The notes beneath the pieces were generated by a model, which was given only the letters and a program-made list of their open reading frames with translations, did not search any database and had not been told where the DNA came from. From Spirodela intermedia (Eukaryota; Streptophyta; Magnoliopsida; Alismatales; Araceae), in the NCBI GenBank assembly GCA_902729315.2, contig LR746272.1, positions 2,053,035 to 2,117,034 of the forward strand: 64,000 nt of DNA, given 5' to 3'. Positions 51,495-62,690 of the stretch are shown piece after piece; the first letter of the stretch is position 1; the number at the start of each line of letters is the position of its first letter. The position numbers and the translations under genes were made by a program.

Positions 51495-54400
51495 ATCTCC
51501 ACTCTAAGCCTAGTATTCCCGCCGTCTTCAACCATGCTTAGTCTTTGATGAAGCTTGCTGAATCGAGTTCTTCCTTGTGGCTTCGTGAGTAGGTCATCTA
51601 ATTGATCAGCAGAGTTGATGTGCTCCACATTAATTGACTTGTTTTCGAGGTAGGAACGAATGAAATGATATCGAGTATCAGTGTGCTTTGATTTGCTATG
51701 ATGTACTGGATTTTTTGATAATGCAATTGCTAATTTGTTGTCAATAAACAACTTTACCTAAGTGGGTTTTTTCCATCTTCAGTTCTTCGATGAGCCTGGC
51801 CAGCTAGATTCCGTAGCAAGCTGCTGCCGTAGCAGCTACATGGCTTCACAAGAAGAAAGTGCGACAATTTTCTACTTTTGTGAGGTCCAACTTATCGGAC
51901 TTGATATGAGAAAAAACAGAATTCCAGTTGTGCTTTTCTGGTCGACTGCGTCACCGGTGTGATCACTATCACTATATCCTGTCAAAGTGAAGTCGAATTC
52001 TTTTCTATAATGTAATCCGAGATTCATAGTACCTTTAACATATCGGAGAATCCGTTTCAATGCCGCCATATGCTCTGTGGTAGGTGCTTCCACGTACCTA
52101 CTAAGATAACCCATGGAGTAGGTTAGATCAGGCCGAGTGTGAACTAAATACCTCAAGCTCCTAATTATGCTCCGAAATTTTGTTGGGTCAACTGATTGAC
52201 TCTTGTCTCCATTACTGAACTTGAAACGAGCTTCAAGCAGTGTGATAGTGGGGTTGCATTCTTACATTCCAGAATGTTCAAGTATTCGTAGAGCATAACG
52301 TTGTTGCTTTAAACTAATCATATCTCCGAATTGTTCTATTTCAATTCTGAGATAAGAGGTAAGAAGACCTAGATCACACATCTTGAATTACTTTATCATT
52401 TTTTCTTTGAATTCTGAGATGCATTCATCACTGGTTTTGGTAACAATGAGGTCATCCACATACACCTCGGTAATCAAATAAGCTTTGTCAAAAAAAATTG
52501 TGTATACAGCGTGTTCTTGAGAGCTTCTAGTAAAATCGAGTGAAATAAGACATTTGTCTAACTTCATATACCATGCTCGAGGTGCTTGCTTCAAATCATA
52601 AAGGGCCTTCTTTAACTTATAAACATAATTCTCTTTACCTCTGTGGATGAAACCTTCTAGCTGTTTGACAAAAACTTCTTCTTCAAGTTCTCCATTTAAA
52701 AATGCTGACTTGACATCTAGATGATGAAGTCTCCAATTATTTTGGGCCGCAAGAGCAATTATTACTCTAACTGTCTCCATTTTTGCTACTGGGCAAAAAC
52801 TTCCTCATAATCAATGCCCAATTTTTGAACATACCCTTTTGTGACCAATTTGGCTGTGGCCAATTATTTCCCCTTGTAAGTTTCTCTTTGTCTTAAAAAT
52901 CTATTTAAAACCGATGGGCTTGCAGTTCTTTGTGGCCGGAGTGAGAATCCAAGTGTGGTTTCTCACGATTGCTTCAATTTCTTCTTCCATGACTTTTCTC
53001 TAAATTTCTTGTGAGGCCGCTTCTTGATATGAGGAGGGTTCTTCGATCATTAGATTGCATTCCTCTATTTCTTCATAGACTTGAGATATATCTTTAAATC
53101 TTCTAGGATGACCTCCTTCTGATGATGAAGAAATATCTTGGTTTTGAGCAAGAGAGTCGTCGAGTATTGGTGGAGAGACAACTTGGTCGTTAGGATTTTC
53201 TTCTGCATCATCGGAGTTAACACAAGTGGGTAAGCAAAGTGTACCTTTGCTGGGTTGCTCTGAGGAATTCCACCCCCATTGACTATTTTCTTTGAAAATC
53301 ACATCTCGACTAATGTGAGCTTTATTTTCTTGAGGATCGAAGCATCTATAAGCTTTAGTCCCCACTTTGTATCCTATGAATATCATAGGTTTGCTTTTGT
53401 CTTGTAGCTTGGTCAAGTGTTGTCCAAGTATATTCACATGAACCAGTGAACCAAATACTCTAAGGTGAGCCACATTTGGTTTAGATACGCACCAAACTTC
53501 ATATGGTGTGACTTCATTGAGGCTCTTTGTAGGTGATTGATTGAGGATGTAGATGCTTGTGTTCACGGCTTCACCCCATAGCTCCAGTAGTAAATTCTTG
53601 CTTCTCAACATGCATCGAACATTTTCCATAATAGTTCGATTTTTTCTCTCAACAATCTTGTTTTGCTGAGGTGAGTAGGGGGCTGTGAGATGTTGTTTGA
53701 TTCCATGTTGAGAACAAAAAGAATCAAATTCTGTAGAATTAAATTCTCCCCCTTTATCAATTGGGGAAACACCGATTTTGACTTTCTTCTCTATCTCGGC
53801 CATGGTTTTAAACCTCAAAAATGCCTGAAAAGCTTCATCTTTTGCTTCAAAAAAGCAATCCACATTATTCGGGAGTAATCGTCTATAATCAGGAAGAAAT
53901 ATCGATTTCCTCCGTATGTGCTTAGCGTGATCGAGCCACAAAGATCTTCATGGATCAGCTCCAGTGGAGAGCTAGCTCTGAACAGTGAGGTAGAGGGGAA
54001 AGTATGTCGAGGATGTTTAGCAACTACATAATCTCGACATAGACTCTTGAGCTTTTGAAGTGGAGGCAACCCTTGGACAACATTGGGAAGTGACTTTAGA
54101 GAGTTGAAATTAAGGTGGCCATACCTCCGATGCCAAATCCACTCGGTCTCATCTTCTTTTGAGACAAGACAATGATCATTAATTGTCAGTTTCAGCGGAT
54201 AAAGACTTCCCTGCGTCTTCTTTACTCGTGCTAGAAGTCTTCTTTGTTGATCGAGGATTGTGAGATAGCCTGATTTCATCTCGATTTTGAATCCTTGATC
54301 ATCTAAACGGCCGAGGCTGAGTATGTGAGTCTTGAGTCTAGGAGCATAAAGTACATTACTGAGGGTCAACTTACTTCCGTCTTGACAACTTACTAGAATG

Positions 54401-55481
54401 CTGCCTTTGCCTCGTATGGCGATGCTGGAGCCATCACTGAATTTCACCACTCCTCCAGTTGATTCAGTGAGGTCATAAAATAGATTTCGATCTCTAGTCA
54501 TGTGATTTGTGGCACTTGTGTCTAGGTACCACATTCCGTCTTCGATTTGAGTCTCCATTGTGTCTTGTAGTAAAGTTGCCATTAGAAGCATTGACTTGGC
54601 CTTTTCTTCAGTCTTCGAGAGGTGAGCTTTCTCCTCCTTTTTGTCTACATAGCATTCAGATGCATAATGCCCCATTTTGTCACAGTTGTAGCATTTCACT
54701 GTGGATTTGTTACGAGGCAATTTTCATCCTCAGTCACGCCCATGACCTCGACCACGTCCTCTGCCGCGGGCAATTCCACCCTTTGTTTTCTCAGTCCCGT
54801 GAGAAAGGACTTGTTTTTCTTTTTTCTACTGATGAGACTTGAGCTTCTCTTTGTAGATCTTAAGAGATCCCATTGTTTCTTCAAATGGCAGGGAGTCGAT
54901 GTCGCCAAATTGCTCAAGAGACACCATAATTGGATCAAATCTTCTTGGTGTTGCTTGAAGAAGCTTCGCAACAACAGCACCTTCCTCTAGCTTTTCACCC
55001 AAATTTTTGATTTGAGCGACAACTCGTGATAGTTTTCCGGCAAAGTCTGTCACAGTTTCATCATCCCCAATTTGAAGCATCTCAAATTCTCGCCTGAGAC
55101 CTTGAAGTCTAGATTTCGTGAGATGGGTCACTCCCACGTACGTCACTTTGAAGAGCTCCCAAGTTTCTTTCGCCATTTTTGTGATGTCGAGTTGTGTCTA
55201 GATATCTTCCGACACGGCTCCGAGCATCACAAAGAGGGCTTGCCGATCCTTCTTCCTTGCTATTGTCTTCAACTCAATAGCATCCCATAAGCTGTGAGCC
55301 TCCAAGTGGAGTTGCATACGCATCGCCCACACTGGATAATTGGTCTTATTCAAAACTGAGAACGTACCTAGATATCTGGCATCTCCAGGTCCTTTCACAA
55401 CTCCGCTTGCAGCGAGTGAGCTCTCGCCTTCCGTAGCATCTCCACAATGCGGCATCTTCTGTCTTCTCTCCAGAACTTGTC
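51495..55481 (-). pseudogene. Copia gag-pol, defective
   Basis: From right to left: gag at 55480-54830 with SVLNKTNYPVWAMRMQLHLE; zinc knuckle CYNCDKMGHYASEC at about 54650-54693; protease site WYLDTSATNHMT, where the usual DSG is DTS, so the catalytic glycine position is altered; pre-integrase WIWHRRYGHLNFNSL; integrase with DDYSRIMW, DKGGEF and VERKNRT; reverse transcriptase with KSAFLNGELEEEVFV and YVDD (52451-52462); RNase H with KSKHTDTRYHFIRSYL near 51700. Several stops and frame breaks (for example near 55198, 54825, 52385 and 52260) separate these blocks. It cannot make a full polyprotein. Confidence 0.92.
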
Positions 55482-55494
55482 GCTTTGATACCAA
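55482..55494 (-). other. Primer-binding site of the copia element
   Basis: On the element strand TTGGTATCAAAGC follows the 5' LTR directly. It matches the tRNA-iMet complement TGGTATCAGAGC with one change, as is usual in Ty1/copia elements. Confidence 0.85.
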
Positions 55495-55495
55495 T

Positions 55496-55851
55496 TATTG
55501 GGATCAAAGGATCTAGAGAGAGTATGGGTAAGGATCAAAGCACGGATGTTTTGAAAGAAAATAGAGCAACATCTCTACTTCATCCATTTTATTGAACATG
55601 TTGAGTACAATTTATAAGAGAGAGCGAGAGTAATGGTCGTTAAAGACAACTACGATTCGTGGGGCCACGTTTCCACGTAGCTTTCATCTCAGCTATTATA
55701 ACTCAGAAGAGATGGATGGTCAGGATTAAAAATATTAAAAACTTAAGAAACGGTAAACAACTTGAAACAATCTTCACTGGAGAAACTGCTGGAGTGTTAC
55801 CATTTCCAACGGTCTCACGCTTCCGTTTCTTGACTAGGCTTAACACCATCA
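55496..55851 (-). repeat. 5' LTR of the copia element
   Basis: The repeat is 356 bp, about 90 percent identical by eye to the 3' LTR. Its terminal CA is mutated to TA on the element strand (CCCAATA). Confidence 0.93.
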
Positions 55852-56785
55852 TAGGTCTCCCTTCCAGAATATGAAGCGAAAAAATAGGATTCATACTCAC
55901 ATAGAAGTAAAAACACTGATGGCAGATTAGTTTTTTTTCGTAGTATGAACGAGTATGTTCCGTCATCCTCTGATAAATTTTCAGGTTTGAGATGCTGCCA
56001 TAAGAGCTGCCGTCTGAGGTGGCTCAACTATCTGAAGCCGAGCATCAAACGTGGGGCGTTTCAGAAGGACGAAGTCGACGTTATCATCAGGCTTCACAAG
56101 CTCTTGGGGAACAGGTTAGTTATTAGAGAAAACTTTCCCCAAGAATGAGCTCCGTTCAACATCGAGGCTGTGACTCGTATGTCAAACTAGGCATGTTTGA
56201 TGTTCCACGTGGTCACTTATAGCTAGTAGAATTCCAGGCAAAACAACGAACGACATCAATAACTACTGGAACTCCTGCTTGTGCAAGAAGGTGGGATGTA
56301 TAGGGGAGGATGCCAGGAAGTTCAACATAAGAAATACCATCTGCTTGACTATGGAGAAGTACAATTCCTACCTATTAGGACAAGCTAGTGTGTCGCCTCG
56401 TCTAGCTCACTCCCCAGAAGCTATGGTTGGTTGTCGCCACGAGATTTTCAGGCCTCAGGCTCGAACCTTGTCCGAGGGCCCAATCTGCCTACCAGTCATT
56501 ATCACGTGCCGTGAATTCCTCCCTGCCAGACGGTGCTTTTCCTCTACAGATGAGAGGCCCAACAGCGGACAATATCTCCTGGCGTGGACAAGGCTTCTAC
56601 CGGAAGACAATGAAAAAGATCAGAGACAATGGGAAAAAAAAGATGCCATCTCTTGTCCACTCGAAGAAGAGCTGCTCCATTGGGCACCTCAGACAGATGA
56701 AGAGGTGGAAGTAGGTTGGTGGCCGCTAGGATGGGAGGACATTCTGTTGGATGTCAATCTAATGTCTGGGTACTATCCAGGTTGA

Positions 56786-59700
56786 CGCCGTTCCAGGAGA
56801 GCGAGCTTTCAACAGTACTCGATGAACATAGTCCCCCACGTGGGTAATTTCCCCAGTATTGAGAGAAAGCTTGCATTTCAACAATAGTCGTTTTAGAGTT
56901 GTTAGAATTTATCTTTATTTACTAACACAAAACTGAGAATATGATTTTAAGATCTTATCCCCAATTAGATTTCAATAATTAACTTTTACTCCCAAATGGG
57001 TAATGATAATTTTCAACTTTATTTAGGGTATCTACATGAGATGCATAAAAAGTTATTTAAACATAAATTTATATTTAAATAGTTCAATATTAAATAAATT
57101 AATAACATATTATAATGAAAATGAATTTTCTAGATTAATTATTGACAATTCTTGGTCATGTAGGATGAAGCTTATATATGCCACTAGCTACGACAATTAT
57201 TGACTTTTATGTAAACCAAAGATGTTTTGTTTCAAGTCCTTACAAGTGATATTTAACATAAAATAGATGTGGGGAAGTAAGTTTCTCCATCATAGTATGT
57301 GCATGATTTGGACCTTTTTTTTTGCAACGGCATTGAGGTAATGGCTAATACTCACAGAAATATACTCGTAGAAATATAGATAAAGGGATCATTTCTTGAA
57401 GCATCCACTCAGTAGTTGACAGAGTGACTAGTAGGATCCTAGAATCCTAAAAAATACTTTCATCGTCAAATGCCAGGATCATTTTGAAATATCAAAGAGT
57501 GAAATTTATTCCGAGTCTTGAACTATGGACTTTGAGTACTATTTTGGGAAAGTCTGGTCATGAGCGGAGTGAGTCGACTTACTTTACAAGGCAAGAGATA
57601 TATTAAATCAGACGCGTTTAATCGTCTCACATCTGATTTATTCCCATGATTCTATCAATCTAGCAGCCTCCCTCTCGAACCTTCATTTGTGACAATATGT
57701 CACACCACACCATTGCATTGAAAATCAGCTTTCCCATCATGAGTTTTCACTTCTACCTTTCGTCCATCTGCGGCACTGTAAAACAGTCTTTCCTATTGTA
57801 GCAGTTAGTTCAAAGGATTCATTCCATTCCTAAACTGAACTCAGTCTCAACTATATGTCCAATATCAACTGCCAAATTCAGTTTTTTCTGTATTTTATTT
57901 TTTTCTTTCTTAACAGTAAGAGACAAAAATGACTATTTTTTAATCTGCTCGACCATTCACATTTCATTCGATTTGAATCTACTTAAATTCATCTTTACAT
58001 AGTTTCATGGTAAGCTCTTCAAGCCACCATTCTCATAGAACCAAAATGCTGATCGAAAAATTCCATTCATCCGGTGGCAAGCTAAATCAGGAACACGACA
58101 TCCATCCCATTTCAGGCCTGCTCATCTGACTTCAGAGACGCTTGTTAACCTATGGAAAGTTGAACCCATTACCATTAGAACATATTCCACTTAATTCTGT
58201 CTAGAATTTCTGTACATTTTTTTCTAGTAAATCAACATCCTCTTCTTGCACTCAATTCCCTGCACTCTCTAACAAATTAAAAAAGGTTAAACCTTCTCCA
58301 TCTCAGTGTGTGGAACCTTCCTCAAACACCAAGATATGTTAGCTTAAAAAATTCAAGGCAAGCTATGTCTTCATCTCAGACAATGTCCACTCACTAAATC
58401 GGCGCAACTGAGTCATACAAAGAGCAGTCTGATAATCAGTGCTGAAATAAATCTTACTCAGCTAGGTACTTAGAGTCAAGTACCTTAATTTGATTCGCTT
58501 TAAACTCCTTGAACTGCTGACCAAAGATGACTAGCTAAATCTTGTTTCCATTCCTTGCGAAATACATCCCACAGTAGTCAAACATTTCTTTTAAAACCTA
58601 ATATCTACCCCATTTTGAATATCTACATTTTTCAAAAGATTGCTTATTTAAGTTACTACAAATCTACTTCCTAAAGCTCCAGATATTCCTGCACATGGAT
58701 TAAAATTCACGTCTACCTTTGATAGTGTGTTAGATTGTTGCTATACTTTTTTAGTAATGCTTTTGACAACCATGATTGCATGGTTTTTAGATACTTTTAC
58801 CCCAAAGTAGACTGGTCTCAAACTTAAGGGGAGTTTTATTCTAAACAATCACTTTGATAAATCCTTACTACAAATAGCTTAGATCCTTTCACTCTAAATA
58901 ATTTTCTAATGTTTATTCTTAAAATTTTTATTTGTAAAATGATGACAGCGATTTAAGATAAATCTCTACCTATGAATAGTGTCCAGATATTTCTTTAATC
59001 ATATTTAGTGAAAGAAAAATAGTTCACTAAATAATGATTCTTTTTATGAACATGATGTATAATGGTATGACTCACTAGGTTTAAGAAATGACAAAGTAAA
59101 TACTAGTGCAAATTGACTCTTGAACAAGGCTTCTCCATTCAAGGGCATGTGAGGTAAGTCAGATCACCTAATAGGAAAATGCTTAAATTCGATTTATCAC
59201 TGAAGGGAAACGTTGACTCATAAATGAAGAGAGTTTCAAAATTTGAAAATTTTATACAAGGGTAAAATGATCATTTTAAATTGTTAAATAGTTGAACATT
59301 TTCATGACCATATATTAAATTAAAATTTAGTTTTTTTATCTCATGAAATGATTTTATAATTTTAGAGGTGATTATTTTAGATTTTTTTATATTCTATTTT
59401 CATTAGAATAAGTGAGTTGACTAAAAGTTTACTCATATTAAAAGTATATGTCAAAGAGGGTAGCAATACAACACAAAATATGAATAAACAAATTGTAATA
59501 GTACCTTGAAACCAGCCATGGGGGTGACCATTTTTAGCAGTTTTGAGACCATTCAAAATGCAAAACTCTTAAGAAATGCATCACTATATAAAGATCAAAC
59601 ACCCCACAACCTGAAAGAGGAAAACTCGGTGTAGAAACTCATTTACTTATTTTTCTTAAGCAATCAAGTGGCTGTCTTTCAAAATATCCTTCCATATTTC

Positions 59701-60186
59701 CATATCTTCGAACTAAAGAATCTATGCAACCATAAGTTATTTGATAAATCCTTAGGTGCATTTATTCTTTATTAGTTATTTTTAGTACTTATGTCAACCT
59801 ATAGTTCTTTAAGGAATCATCTTTCTCACACTCATTGCCTCCAATGATACTATCTTATGGATCATCCAAAACTTATTAATTCTCATAGTTGATTGATATA
59901 ACTAGCCATCAGAAATAACTTAATTTATTTTTTTAAAAAATTCATTTGACATCTTTGGGCATGTGTTTCGGGCCTAACTCTTTGGACTGAGCTTGAAAAA
60001 GCAGATCTGTAGTGGATTTGATAATGGATGGAGAAGGTCTAGAGATAAGGCACTAGAAGAGATGAACTAATAGGCAAGGAAAATGTGGATGTGCACTATC
60101 ACATTAGTGGAAGGAATGAATGGGGGTGTGATGGTTTCCAAGGTGATGATAATGTGGACCATTTGATGGGGAGGGGGAGTTATCAT
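56786..60186. other. AT-rich region with no recognised gene
   Basis: About 3.4 kb downstream of the MYB. It has no long reading frame and no recognised protein motif on either strand. The right end, from about 59950, is probably the U3 part of the LTR whose TATA box is at 60187. A CA-poor, T-rich segment near 57850-57920 may be simple sequence. Confidence 0.45.
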
Positions 60187-60360
60187 TATAAAAGGAGGGG
60201 GAGAGAGGAGTGTGAGGCAAACAAGGAGAGGTGTACGAGAGTTCTTGTGGTGACTATTCTCATTTCCATGAGAATAAAGGCTGATTAGTGCTGATGAGGG
60301 AGACTAGGGTCGGTCCAGGGTTAGGATCAAAGTGAGTTCAATCCTCACCCCATGTTAATT
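60187..60360 (+). promoter_or_regulatory. LTR promoter and R-U5 remnant of an LTR retrotransposon
   Basis: TATAAAAGG at 60187 is followed by a purine-rich leader and GAATAAAGG (about 60271), a poly(A)-signal-like motif. The region ends directly before a primer-binding site. This is the usual layout of an LTR 3' half. The 5' border of the LTR was not found. Confidence 0.55.
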
Positions 60361-60373
60361 TGGTATCAGAGCC
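60361..60373 (+). other. Primer-binding site, tRNA-iMet type
   Basis: TGGTATCAGAGCC is an exact match to the complement of the 3' end of plant initiator tRNA-Met used by many LTR retrotransposons. A short frame starting at about 60430 (MDQRVYHLEEWM) may be the start of gag, broken soon after. Confidence 0.75.
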
Positions 60374-60817
60374 AGGTTCATGATTGGAGGGGGGGGGATG
60401 AAGAGAGAACAATAGGAGAAAGCAAGATGATGGATCAAAGAGTTTATCACTTGGAGGAGTGGATGATTGAGATGACCACCTTGCTGCAATGAAATGGTGA
60501 TGTGGATCTCCCAACCTGGGGATGTGACATTCCATGTTGGAAGGAGTGTGACTTTGGTAGACCTTTGGATGCCCTTCATGTGCCACAAAAGAAATGTTCA
60601 AAACCACATAGTGGATGACTCATTCCACTTACTATAACTCAAGAATTTGCTCCGAAGAACATGGGACATGTTATACCAGATCGTGGGTAACTGTTTGATA
60701 TTATAGCTTATATAAGAAGAGAATGGGAAGGAGGCAAGGGAAGGAAGTTAATCATCTGGAGTTGGAAGCCAATGAGTGTTTCAAGGGAGATTTGTCATTG
60801 GCTTGTGTCTTCCTCTT

Positions 60818-60819
<2 letters not shown>

Positions 60820-60849
<30 letters not shown>

Positions 60850-60860
60850 TCTCTCACTCT
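60820..60860. repeat. CT microsatellite
   Basis: A (CT)n / CTTTCTCT run about 40 bases long inside the retrotransposon remnant. Confidence 0.8.
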
Positions 60861-62356
60861 AGGGTCTTTGTCTCATCCTCTTCCTTGTCACCATTCTATG
60901 GAGTTTAAGGAGTTTTGTGAGTTATTGTGGTCTTCGATGTCTTTCCCCTCTTTTAGGGCCATCTGCTAGTGAGGAACAATAAGCATTATCATGAGTCATC
61001 AATAGGTTACTATTGACTAATGTTCAGTCAATATTTATTTCCATTACGACTCTATTCTTCTATCTTTCTCCCTCTATTATCTATTATTTTATTCTCTTCC
61101 TCTTGAGACTTATTTTTCTCTTTTAGTATCAACATACACTTGAATATCTGAGGAGTTATTGATAATTATAAATTAGTAGTTACATCTGTGCATTAATATC
61201 TTATATATAAATGCTAATTAATAGGTAAAGAATATAACTATACATATGTTACGAACTTATTATGACATTCATAATATTTTATCATTTAAGTTCTAATGTA
61301 TATTATTTGACTTATTTTATTTATATTATGAGATTAATTTCACTTGACTTTTATGAAGTTAAGTGATGATTCTCTCATATTTTTTTAATAATTATTTGAT
61401 TGCAAAGACTTAGGTGAGCTCTTATTATGAGTTGGAAGTAATGGAAGAAGCTCAAGCTTTCAATCTAATGAAAAGTTCAAGTCTTATGGAGAGGGCCGGC
61501 CTAATATATTTTTGGGCTTAAGAGAGGGTGTCATCTTGGCCTAACTCATTTGAACTTAAAATGCTTATCAAGAGATGAGATCTCACCTATCTTAAAACGT
61601 CTTAAGATAAGATTAAGAGAAGAATTAGAGTGTCGCCCTCATAGAATGATTTGGGCTGTCCATCAAGAGAGTCGATTATTAATTATAACCATCTATTAGA
61701 GGGGCCTAACTCTTGAGAGGATTAAGACATCTCATCCCCCTCTTGGAGGGTACTTTTTGGCTCTCTCTTTAGCAGTGGCTAGTAGAAGGAAATAGGAGAA
61801 AAATTAAGGCCTGATCGAAGGCATTCTCATGCCCAAGATCATCGTGGAGAAGAGATTACTTAGAGTGCATCAAGATCGTCACAGATCAAGCATTACTAGG
61901 CCTAAGATTGGCATACAACGAGATTTGTGTAAGATCTAAATTTAGAGAATCCTTGTAATCCTCTCTATGGATTGATTAACTTTTAATTTGAACTAGTTTT
62001 ATCATTTATTCTATCATTTCATTGTGTTAGATTTATTCTTTCCTTTTTGTCATGCTTTTCATAACTCTTGTCTTCATCTTTTTACATTTAATTCTGTCCT
62101 TCACAATCTCATGTATATATATATATCTATATAAAAAATAAAATAAAGAGAATTTGTACTCTCATTAACCATGCTCTTTGTGGATCGACCCTTAATTATA
62201 CTAGATAGAGGAGTGAGGTTTTATAAATATTATTTACATGAGCTTAGTTACATTACTATGACATATTTAACCTCCAATTCTAGTTCATCAGTTATCCTCC
62301 TTTTCTAGTTAATGGAGGCATGAGGAGGGTCAACAAAACTTAGGTTTCTATCATTT
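60861..62356. other. Decayed retrotransposon DNA, probably including an LTR
   Basis: No gene is seen. Since a second primer-binding site follows at 62357, the right part (perhaps from about 61440) is likely the LTR of another element. A short (TA)n run lies at 62117-62130. Borders could not be fixed. Confidence 0.4.
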
Positions 62357-62369
62357 TGGTATTAGAGCC
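62357..62369 (+). other. Second primer-binding site, tRNA-iMet type
   Basis: TGGTATTAGAGCC differs from the canonical site by one transition. An ATG at 62385 opens a short gag-like frame with several stops up to LTR-1 copy E. Confidence 0.6.
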
Positions 62370-62690
62370 AATCCTTCCTCTTAGGATGGCACCACATCAA
62401 TTAGATTTACGTGTTGAGAGAGTTGAAAAGGATCTCAAAGAACTTTGTGAATAATTTTCTCAAATTTTAGACTTAGAATTACATGTGGAGCAATGGTTCA
62501 ATGTCACGGATGTCATTCTTTCTTAGATTCAACTTGCCCTACAATAGTTGACTTCTCAATAGTATAGTTCAGACATTCCATCTTCATCTGCTGATCTCAT
62601 CTCTACCCCATCAACGTGTGCCAAAATGACATAGGCATTTGCACCTATAGCTACTCACCTTGGAGCATCAGACCATATAGAGTAAGCCAT

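Larger units (their letters stand above)
51138..55851 (-). mobile_element. Complete Ty1/copia retrotransposon in intron 1 of the MYB
   Basis: The element is 4714 bp with two LTRs (55496-55851 as 5' LTR, 51138-51494 as 3' LTR), TG...CA ends and a perfect 5-bp target-site duplication TAGGT (51133-51137 and 55852-55856). It reads antisense to the MYB. By eye the LTRs differ at about 36 of 356 positions, mostly transitions, so the insertion is not very recent. All copia domains are present in order, but the coding region is broken by several stops. Confidence 0.95.
50953..56785 (+). pseudogene. R2R3-MYB, subgroup 6 (anthocyanin-regulator) type, interrupted and probably inactive
   Basis: Exon 1 is 50953-51073 (RKGAWTLEEDALLERC, R2 repeat start). 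Exon 2 is 55985-56114, exactly 130 bp as in most R2R3-MYBs ([20 protein letters not shown]). Exon 3 is about 56209-56785 (IPGKTTNDINNYWN, then a 150-residue tail). Together they give about 275 codons, normal for the family. The R3 helix [14 protein letters not shown] fits the bHLH-interaction signature with Val for Leu. EIFRPQARTLS resembles the KPRPRTF motif of subgroup 6, which activates anthocyanin genes with bHLH and WD40 partners. Damage: TAG replaces a Gln or Lys codon in exon 1 (VL*YGEGQWH), the base pair before exon 3 is AC not AG, and a 4.7 kb copia element occupies intron 1. The otherwise open exon 3 suggests recent loss. Confidence 0.88.
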
